This document shows positions 25,497 through 32,019 of a DNA stretch of 64,000 nucleotides, piece by piece (positions within the stretch are counted from its first letter, which is position 1; each line of letters begins with the position of its first letter). The notes beneath the pieces were generated by a model, which did not search any database, had not been told where the DNA came from, and saw only the letters and a program-made list of their open reading frames with translations. A program made the position numbers and the translations under genes. Source of the DNA: Phycisphaerae bacterium (GTDB taxonomy: Bacteria; Planctomycetota; Phycisphaerae; UBA1845; Fen-1342); NCBI GenBank assembly GCA_017999985.1, contig JAGNKU010000001.1:735276-799275 (forward strand), read 5' to 3'.

Positions 25497-27358
25497 TGCC
25501 TCCCGCGGCGCGTACCAACGATCCGACCGGCCACGGCAACCCGCTCAACCCCGGGCCGGGTAGTCCCGACGTCCTGATCGGGTACATGCCGGCCTGGCGC
25601 GCGCTGCCGACGTCGGTCGCTTCCGCCCTGGACGCGATTTCCAACACGATGAAATCGTTCCTGGCCAAACCGGTGATGACGCCCGCCGACGCGGCAGCGG
25701 ACATCGCCAAGATCTGCCAGAATCTCACCGAGGGCGGGGCAAAGGCCGCCGGCGCCGGCGCGCCTGCGGCCGCCGGCGCCGCCGGCAGCCAGCTCGCCAC
25801 GCTTAACGCGACCAACGGCACGCTCACGACGACGTGGACTTCCGCCTCGGCGGCTCCCGGCGGCCAGCCGGCCGCGAACAACGCCTACACCGAAGGCATC
25901 AAGGCCGCGGCGGGCGCCGCGGCCTCCGCGGTCGTGTCCGCCATGGCCAGCCTGGCGGACATGCACATGTGCCCGATGCCCGCGGGGGCGGTGCCGCACG
26001 GCCCCGGCTTCGTCACCAAGGGCAGCGGCACGGTGCTGATCAACAACCTGCCCGCCTGCCGCCAGAATGACAAAGTCATGGAGGCCTGCGGCGGCAGCGA
26101 CCCGATCGCCATGGGCTGCCCGACCGTGCTCATCGGCGATTCGGGCGGCGGAGGCGGCGGGGGTGGCGGCGGGGGCGGCGGGGGCGGGGGCGGCGCCGGC
26201 GGGGGCGGCGGCGCGGGAGGCGGCGACGAGGAAGCCGCCGAGTCCACGGCGACCGAGACAGAAACCGAGCCGGAGGAGCGCGCGCCCGGACCATCCAGCG
26301 AAAAGGTGGACACCGGCACACACTGGGTGAGTATCGAACTCGTGGATGAAGCGGACCGGCCGGTGGTCGGCGAACCCGTCATCGTCCGGCTGCCGCAGGG
26401 CGAGCGGACGCAGGAGGTCCGCAGCAGCCTCGATGCGCGCGGTACACTCCGCATCGAGGGGTTGAAACGGGCGGGTGCCTGCAGCATCCGCTTCCCCGCC
26501 CTGGACCTGGCCGCGTGGCAGCGCTGGACGGGCAAGGCCCCGCCGCCGGCCGCCGGCGCTTCGACGTCGCCGCCTCCGGCCGAAGAGGGGCCGGTCCCCG
26601 CCGGTTCGACGACCGCGCGCGGGGAATGGCGGACCGTGCGACAGGGCGAGTGTCTGTCGAGCATTGCGGCGGACACGGGGCTCTTCTGGGACACGCTGTG
26701 GAACCATCCGGCCAACGCCGAGTTGAAGCGCCGGCGCGGCGACCCCAACATCCTGTTTCCCGGCGACGCGGTCTTTGTGCCGGAGAGGCGACCGAAAGAG
26801 GAGACCGGCAACACCGACCAGCACCACAAGTTCATGCGGCGCGGTGAACCGCACTGGCTGGACGTGAAGTTGCTGCGCAACGGCGAACCGCGGGCCAATG
26901 AGCCGTACACCCTGGAAGCCGGCGGAGAGCAGCGCACCGGCACGACGGATGCGCAGGGACGGATTCATGAGCCTTTGCGCGGCAACGCGCGGCGGGCCAC
27001 GCTAACGGTCGGCAGCGATGTCTATCGGTTCGTGCTGGGCGGAGTCGATCCGCTCAACAAGATTTCGGGCGTCCAGCAACGGTTGAATAATCTGGGGTTC
27101 GCGTGCGGCCCTGCGGACGGCCAACTGGGTCCGCGGACGCTCGCGGCGCTGAACCTTTTCCGCCAGCACGTCGGCCTGCCGCCATCGCAGGAACTGGACG
27201 ACGCCACGCGCGCCAAGCTGAACGAGGTGCATGACCGGATGGCGGGAGCGACGAGCAGTGCGGACGCGGTCGATGAGGTCGAGTTCGAGAGCTACGGCCT
27301 GCGCGCCGCGGACCTGGATACCACGGAGGCGCCGGATCAGTCCGGGCCGGTCACCTGA
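25496..27358 (+). CDS. Modular spike-tip protein: split PAAR-like, Ig-like, LysM and peptidoglycan-binding domains
   Basis: The 620-residue product begins PPAARTNDPTGHG, the PAAR entry strand. The remaining PAAR-like repeats appear only after about 120 Ala-rich residues: HMCPMPAGAVPHGPGFVTKG and MGCPTVLIGDSG (to about residue 217). A glycine-rich run (about 218-245) is a flexible hinge. Then come an Ig-like module (THWVSIELVDEADRPV ... FPALDLAAW), a LysM domain near 378-430 (TVRQGECLSSIAADTG ... NILFPGDAVFVPE), the HHKFMRRGEPHW segment, and a C-terminal PG_binding_1-type domain (ISGVQQRLNNLGF ... LAALNLFRQHVGL). It sharpens the VgrG tip and probably carries or binds wall-directed cargo. It starts by TGATG overlap with the preceding gene. 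Confidence 0.85.
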   Translation: MPPAARTNDPTGHGNPLNPGPGSPDVLIGYMPAWRALPTSVASALDAISNTMKSFLAKPVMTPADAAADIAKICQNLTEGGAKAAGAGAPAAAGAAGSQLATLNATNGTLTTTWTSASAAPGGQPAANNAYTEGIKAAAGAAASAVVSAMASLADMHMCPMPAGAVPHGPGFVTKGSGTVLINNLPACRQNDKVMEACGGSDPIAMGCPTVLIGDSGGGGGGGGGGGGGGGGGAGGGGGAGGGDEEAAESTATETETEPEERAPGPSSEKVDTGTHWVSIELVDEADRPVVGEPVIVRLPQGERTQEVRSSLDARGTLRIEGLKRAGACSIRFPALDLAAWQRWTGKAPPPAAGASTSPPPAEEGPVPAGSTTARGEWRTVRQGECLSSIAADTGLFWDTLWNHPANAELKRRRGDPNILFPGDAVFVPERRPKEETGNTDQHHKFMRRGEPHWLDVKLLRNGEPRANEPYTLEAGGEQRTGTTDAQGRIHEPLRGNARRATLTVGSDVYRFVLGGVDPLNKISGVQQRLNNLGFACGPADGQLGPRTLAALNLFRQHVGLPPSQELDDATRAKLNEVHDRMAGATSSADAVDEVEFESYGLRAADLDTTEAPDQSGPVT

Positions 27359-27396
27359 CGGCCCGCCTGTGACCCTAACGCAACAGAGGCAGACAC

Positions 27397-28533
27397 GTGA
27401 GCCCACCGGAGACGAAACCATCGGCCAAGAAACCCGCCAAGGCTGCGGCGGGGCCGCCGTTCGTGCCCGATTCGGTCGCGGTCGCGGCCTACACGGGCAA
27501 GCGGTCCGTGACCGGCAGCAGCACGGGCGTCACGGTGGACGACACGGCGCGGCCGGACGCGGAAGTCGAGATCACCTACCGCGTGCAGTTCCGCTTCTAC
27601 CGTTTCTGGCAACCGCGCGTGGCGACGCCCGCGTGGTACGGCGTCGGTGAGCCAACAGACCTGGCCGAGCGGGTCAACAAGTCGCCGACCGGCGATGTGG
27701 TCTTGGAAGCGGGCGATCGCTTGTGCCAGCTCGACTTGAAGGAGCAGAAAAGCGTCCGCGTGGGGAAGCAATCACTGGTGCTGCACCTCGGCGAGTCGGA
27801 GAAGCGCGGCCTGCCGTACTGGTTCCCCACTGCCGGCAAGCTGCCGCCGGAGGTGAAGGTGGATCAGGCCGGCTGGAAGTGGCGCAGCCCGGTGAAGCAG
27901 CCGGGCAGCAGCCCGGACAATCAGTGGGGCCTGCGGGGGGACTTCGCGTTCCGCACCAAGCCCGGCGATCCGGCCGGCACGGGCCGGCAGTACAAGATGG
28001 TGACGGTGTGGCAGCGCTGGAAAAGCGACAAGAAAGACTACACCGCGGACATGTGCACGCTCGCGCCGGGCACCTACGCCGGCTACGTGCGGGTCATGGG
28101 CAACCATCAGGACAAACAGGGGCGCACCGACTACCCGGCGATCTGGGTGGGGTACACCTGGAACGCGGGTACGTCGGCCTGGGACTTGGGCGTGCTGGGC
28201 TGGATCCTGAAGAACCCCAACTCGACCAAGCTGACAACTTCGATCTTCATCCACCCGGGCAACTTCCCGAACTGGTTCCTCGGCTGCATCGGCCCGGGAC
28301 CGGTGGACAAGCAGACGGAATGGGGCTTTGCGTCGCTCGGAGACACGCGCGACACTATGTGGGAGATCCTCGACGCTGTGGGCGTGAAGAAGAGCGACTA
28401 CATCAACACCGAGCAATACGTGTCACCCGACAAGAAACACAAGAAGTGGTTCCTCATCCGTGTGAACGCCGGGAGTACAACCGTGACGTCACCGGACGGG
28501 TGGCGGGATCACCCCGTGTGGGTGAATCCATGA
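27397..28533 (+). CDS. Candidate wall-active T6SS cargo with IHPGN...GC motif
   Basis: This 378-residue protein is not confidently assigned. After a Lys/Pro/Ala-rich N-terminus it is a beta-rich domain. Near residues 285-297 it reads IHPGNFPNWFLGC. A His followed by GN and then a GC pair is the arrangement seen in DUF5675-type phage/T6SS proteins and, more loosely, in L,D-transpeptidase active sites (HG...GC). H286 and C297 would be the candidate catalytic pair. AGAGG precedes the GTG start. No signal peptide is present. It lies just after the PAAR protein, which has a peptidoglycan-binding tail, so a role on peptidoglycan is an attractive inference. Confidence 0.6.
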   Translation: MSPPETKPSAKKPAKAAAGPPFVPDSVAVAAYTGKRSVTGSSTGVTVDDTARPDAEVEITYRVQFRFYRFWQPRVATPAWYGVGEPTDLAERVNKSPTGDVVLEAGDRLCQLDLKEQKSVRVGKQSLVLHLGESEKRGLPYWFPTAGKLPPEVKVDQAGWKWRSPVKQPGSSPDNQWGLRGDFAFRTKPGDPAGTGRQYKMVTVWQRWKSDKKDYTADMCTLAPGTYAGYVRVMGNHQDKQGRTDYPAIWVGYTWNAGTSAWDLGVLGWILKNPNSTKLTTSIFIHPGNFPNWFLGCIGPGPVDKQTEWGFASLGDTRDTMWEILDAVGVKKSDYINTEQYVSPDKKHKKWFLIRVNAGSTTVTSPDGWRDHPVWVNP

Positions 28534-28623
28534 ACCGATTGTCACGGGCCGCGATCCGCCCACTGAGCCGGATCGGACGGTGCCGAGATTGCCAGTTGAG
28601 ATGAACAGTAAAGGAGTGTGGCT

Positions 28624-28914
28624 ATGAACTCCCTCGTTGAAGCCAAAGTGAAGGACTTCCTGATCAACCGTCTGCACTACGACCCCTATCAGTGCGGCAC
28701 CGTCGTGGAATGCATGCGGCAGTTCGCCCGCATCGCCGGGTACGCCCTGGACGAACGCTTCCGGCATTCCGGGCTCGGCTCCGGGCCCGAAGGCCGCGTC
28801 GCCGCCGGCATCGTCGACCAGGCGCTCGGCGGCGGCGGGTGCGAAACGTCCATGTACGAGACCCGCATGCACATCGACGAGTGGATCCGCCGCCACCCGG
28901 TGAAGGGGCGCTAG
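28624..28914 (+). CDS. Small unknown protein, possible immunity or accessory factor
   Basis: A 96-residue soluble protein with an ideal AAGGAG Shine-Dalgarno 7 bases before the ATG at 28624; a GTG six bases earlier is too close to that site. It is helical at the N-terminus (LVEAKVKDFLINRL), contains three Cys and a Gly-rich turn (ALGGGGCETS), and has no export signal. It lies 90 bp after the IHPGN...GC protein. Effector-immunity pairs are often arranged this way, but a cytoplasmic protein would not protect against a periplasmic wall enzyme, so an adaptor role is equally possible. Confidence 0.7.
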   Translation: MNSLVEAKVKDFLINRLHYDPYQCGTVVECMRQFARIAGYALDERFRHSGLGSGPEGRVAAGIVDQALGGGGCETSMYETRMHIDEWIRRHPVKGR

Positions 28915-29079
28915 CGGCTGCAGCGCGGCGGCGTTGCCGGACCGGGTCAGCCGGCAGCGCCTGCGCGGGCGCAGCGCCCGGGTGGACGCAGGTTCCGCCG
29001 CGCGTGGGTGTTCGTCGTTTGACCCGGCCGGCTTGCGCGCTGCGCGCACCCGGTTCACGCTCGCCATGGAGATGACACG

Positions 29080-30894
29080 ATGACCGACGAACCGCTGCCG
29101 CCCGATCTGGACGTAGAGCTGCCCATGCCCGGTGGTTTGCACGTGACCGCCGACCGGCCGTATCGCATCCTGTTCCTCGCCGATTTCGCCGGCCCGGCCG
29201 GGCGACTGTCCGGCCCGCTGGTCGATCGCGCGGTCGAGGTGCAGCCCGATACGTTCGACGAGCTCTTCGCCAGTACGAAGGCGACGGTCGCGCTGAAGAC
29301 GACCGACCCGACGGCGACCGGCAACGAGATGGTCGTGCTCGACCTGACCTTCGCCGCGCTGAAGGACTTCCAGCCGCAGGCCGTGCTGGCGCAGATTCCC
29401 GCCACGCGCGCCCTGCTCGACGCCCGCGCCCAGATCGTCGCGCGCCTGCGCGGCAAGCTCACGAGCGAGCAGCTCACCACCGCGATCCGGAAGGCAGCCG
29501 AAGCCAACAGCGCGTTGAAGTGGCTGATCGAGTCGCTGCACTGGACGCCGGCCGCAGCGGCTGCGCCGTCCGACGCCGCCGTGGACAACCTGCTGGGCCA
29601 GCTCGACCTCGGCGACGAGTCGAGCGACAAGTCCGCGCCGCCCCCGAAGTCACCCATCGGTGCGATCGTGTCCGCCGCCGCCGCCAGCGGCGCGCCGCAA
29701 ATTCCCGCCGCCGAGGCCTCCGCCCTGCGGCGCACTGTGGGACAAATCGACCAGCGCGCCACGGCGTGGCTCAACGCCGTCCTGCATGCCCCCGCGGTGC
29801 AGCGCGTCGAGGCCGCGTGGCGCAGCCTGGCGTTCCTGGTCAGCCATCTCGATTTCCGCAAGGGCCTGCGCCTGACCGCCGTGCACGCCCCGCGCGCCCA
29901 ACTCACCGAGCGGCTGGTCGCCCTCGTCATCGATCCCGTCTTTGACGCCGGCGCCGATGCGCCCGACCTGATCGCGGTCGATGCGCTCTTCGGCAACAGC
30001 GCCCCCGATATCGAAACGCTCGACGAGCTGGCCCAGCACGCCGCCAGCCTGCCGGTCGTCGCGCTCGCCGGCGTGGGCGCCGAGTTCTTCGGCGTCAAAC
30101 ACGCCTGGCAGGTACCGACCCTGCCCGCGTTCGTCTCCATGTTCGATCAGTGGCAGTTCGCGAAATGGAAGGCGCTGCGCAACCAACCCTACGCCCGCGC
30201 GCTGGGCGTGATCTTTGGGCGCGGCCTGCTCCGCGCGCCGTACGCGCGCACCGACGGCGACGAGCTCGAGTTCGCCTACCGCGAGGAGTGCATCGCCGAC
30301 AAGGACCTCGTCTGGGCCAGCGGTGCGGTCGCCGCCGCGTGCACCATCGCGCGCAGTTCCGCCGAGATTGGCTGGCCCACCGGCATGGTCGGCCGCCTCG
30401 AAGGCTTCGCCAGCGGGACGGGAGGCAAACAGGGCGAGAAGCGCTTCGGCCCGGCCGACAACCAGATGCCCCTCGAGAAAGGACAGGAGCTCGCCGCCGC
30501 GGGGCTGAACGCCGTCCTGTGCTTCAAGGACGAGGCGCGCATCGTTGTCTGCAACGGCTTCAGCGTCGCGCGGCCGACGCGCGCCGACGGCTTCGCGCTG
30601 CTCGAAGTGAGCTTGCCGTACCAGCTTTTTGCCAGCCGGCTGTCGAGCCTGCTGCTGGCGCTGAAACCCAGCCTCGGCGGCCTGTCGGCCGAAAAGGTCG
30701 TCTCCGTCACGCTCGCCCACGTGCGCGACTGGCTTACGATCGCCGAAGTCGCCCCCGATGAGCAGCAGGTCGCCGTCCAGGCGCGGCCGCTCGATAACGA
30801 GCCGAACTCCCTGCAGCTCGCCGTCACCGTGACGCCGCCGCCGCGCATCGTCCCCGGCGGCGTGCCGGTCGTGCTGGGCTATCGCATTCGGTAG
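29080..30894 (+). CDS. TssB-TssC fusion: single-chain T6SS sheath-like protein
   Basis: This 604-residue protein joins both sheath subunits. Residues 20-170 follow TssB: YRILFLADFAG against FRMLVMGDYT, then LKDFQPQAVLAQIPATRALL against LKDFRPEAIARQVPQLKNLL, and a TssB-like C-terminal helix. After an Ala/Pro linker (about 170-215) it follows TssC: VEAAWRSLAFLVSHLDFRKG against LESAWRSLWYLISNTEFRQN, VIFGRGLLRAPYARTDGDEL, VWASGAVAAACTIARS, and a C-terminal strand domain ending PVVLGYRIR. Separate tssB and tssC genes already exist at 10580-12655, so this is a diverged paralogue closing the locus. GGAGATGA precedes the ATG. Possible roles are a sheath cap, a baseplate-proximal ring, or a specialised short sheath. 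Confidence 0.85.
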   Translation: MTDEPLPPDLDVELPMPGGLHVTADRPYRILFLADFAGPAGRLSGPLVDRAVEVQPDTFDELFASTKATVALKTTDPTATGNEMVVLDLTFAALKDFQPQAVLAQIPATRALLDARAQIVARLRGKLTSEQLTTAIRKAAEANSALKWLIESLHWTPAAAAAPSDAAVDNLLGQLDLGDESSDKSAPPPKSPIGAIVSAAAASGAPQIPAAEASALRRTVGQIDQRATAWLNAVLHAPAVQRVEAAWRSLAFLVSHLDFRKGLRLTAVHAPRAQLTERLVALVIDPVFDAGADAPDLIAVDALFGNSAPDIETLDELAQHAASLPVVALAGVGAEFFGVKHAWQVPTLPAFVSMFDQWQFAKWKALRNQPYARALGVIFGRGLLRAPYARTDGDELEFAYREECIADKDLVWASGAVAAACTIARSSAEIGWPTGMVGRLEGFASGTGGKQGEKRFGPADNQMPLEKGQELAAAGLNAVLCFKDEARIVVCNGFSVARPTRADGFALLEVSLPYQLFASRLSSLLLALKPSLGGLSAEKVVSVTLAHVRDWLTIAEVAPDEQQVAVQARPLDNEPNSLQLAVTVTPPPRIVPGGVPVVLGYRIR

Positions 30895-30917
30895 AACAAG
30901 GCAAAGGCGCAGAGACC

Positions 30918-30946
30918 GGGGCCGACCGGCGAACGACTACGGCCCC
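30918..30946. terminator. Hairpin between convergent genes (possible bidirectional terminator)
   Basis: GGGGCCG at 30918-30924 can pair with CGGCCCC at 30940-30946 around a 15-base loop, between the end of the sheath-fusion gene and the end of the convergent macro-domain gene. No T-run is seen on either strand, so termination efficiency is uncertain. Confidence 0.35.
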
Positions 30947-31347
30947 GTGATGACGATGACGTTGTCGGGCAGGGCCGCCAGCACTTTCGCTACGTCCTCC
31001 CACGCGAGCTCGCCCTCGCCGCACCCCGGGCGCGGCAGGAGCGTCTTGCCCGTGCCGACGATCTGCGCGAGCTCGCGCGCGCTGCGCTCGATCACCGCCA
31101 GGCTCGGCCCCGCCCACTGGTACTGTTTGATCGGAAACGAGCACAAGCCCGGCCGGATCTCGTGCACGTGGTTCCCGCGCGCCGTCAGCAGCCGGCCCAG
31201 ATCCTCGGCCAGCCCAGCGAACTTCGCCGCGGCACGCTGCGCCGAGGGTGTGTCGAGCACGGCCTCACCGTTCGAGACCGCGGCGTTGGTCAGGATGCAG
31301 CGGTAGTCCGCCGGCTCAAGCCATAGATCGCAGTTCTTCTCGATCAT
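30937..31347 (-). CDS. Macro-domain-like ADP-ribose-binding protein
   Basis: The 136-residue protein reads ILTNAAVSNGEAVLDTPSAQ near its start, GLAEDLGRLLTARGNHVHEI, SFPIKQYQW, and ends LPRPGCGEGELAWEDVAKVL. This matches single-domain macro proteins of the poly-ADP-ribose glycohydrolase-like group, in which the Asn/Glu near the start and the P(R)PGCG loop hold ADP-ribose. I chose the ATG at 31347 with GGTGG upstream; a start at 31377 would add ten residues. It converges on the T6SS locus. It may reverse ADP-ribosylation or clear ADP-ribose; a defensive or immunity role is inference. Confidence 0.75.
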   Translation of the reverse strand: MIEKNCDLWLEPADYRCILTNAAVSNGEAVLDTPSAQRAAAKFAGLAEDLGRLLTARGNHVHEIRPGLCSFPIKQYQWAGPSLAVIERSARELAQIVGTGKTLLPRPGCGEGELAWEDVAKVLAALPDNVIVITGP

Positions 31348-32019
31348 CGTTCCACCACCCGCAATCGACGCCGCCATTATAGGGCGAACCCGGTTCGCGC
31401 GGCTCCACTTCGAGGTCGGTCGCGGTCACGTCGACGTGCAGGTCGGGACTGCTCCGAAACGCCGGCCGACACGCGTCGGATAAATATCTCATCGGCACGC
31501 CGCGCCGGGCGGTCACAGCCTTCGCGCGACTCGCGCGAGCCGCGGCGACCGGCTCGGGAGCAACATGCTGCATACGCGCAGGATGCGCCCGGCCGCAGCA
31601 GTTTGGCCCGCCGGCCGCGGGTCCGCAAGAGGGGCTCGCAGATAAATGTCTGTACTTACTGGGCTTGCGCCGTCGTCGGGTCCCGGCGCGCCACACCGCC
31701 ACGCGGGTCATGCGATCGTAACTCATTCATGGAAAGAAGGTTGCGATGATGGCGGTCCATGACGTCGCCCGATCTCCGGGTGCCAGATTGCGGCGACCCG
31801 GCCCTCCGCTCAGTCGCGAGGCCACCCCCGCGCCAACTGGTCTCCCCTGCGGACATTGGGCGCAATTACATTGCCCGCCTGCGCTTTACGGTGCTAAACT
31901 GGATTGACTGGGCGAGGTTGGTGCGTTCGCGGTTGTCTCACTGCCGTCGGTTGCCGCCGAATTCGCCACCGGGGCGCGCCCCCCCATGGCCCCCGCCGCC
32001 GGGTGCGGGAGGAGTTGTC
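31348..32019. other. 672-bp non-coding interval between divergent genes
   Basis: No convincing gene is present. It should carry the promoters of the macro-domain gene (left) and the secreted repeat protein (right). The motif GATAAATATCT at about 31480 recurs as GATAAATGTCT at about 31641, each partly palindromic. The upstream-extended frame of the repeat protein runs through the right part but has no signal peptide or Shine-Dalgarno there. Confidence 0.6.
31871..31900 (+). promoter_or_regulatory. Possible promoter of the secreted repeat-protein gene
   Basis: TTGCCC at 31871-31876 and TAAACT at 31895-31900 are spaced by 18 bp, about 120 bp upstream of the chosen start at 32020. Both boxes match the sigma-70 consensus at four of six positions. 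Confidence 0.4.

Noticed and set aside
26146-26226. Frameshift or assembly error at the glycine-rich run of the PAAR protein
   Set aside because: The same frame continues into recognisable Ig-like, LysM and peptidoglycan-binding parts, so the run is a hinge.
31759-32019. Upstream extension of the repeat protein to an ATG at 31759
   Set aside because: No Shine-Dalgarno, Pro/Arg-rich non-conserved stretch, and it would place the signal peptide at residue 88.
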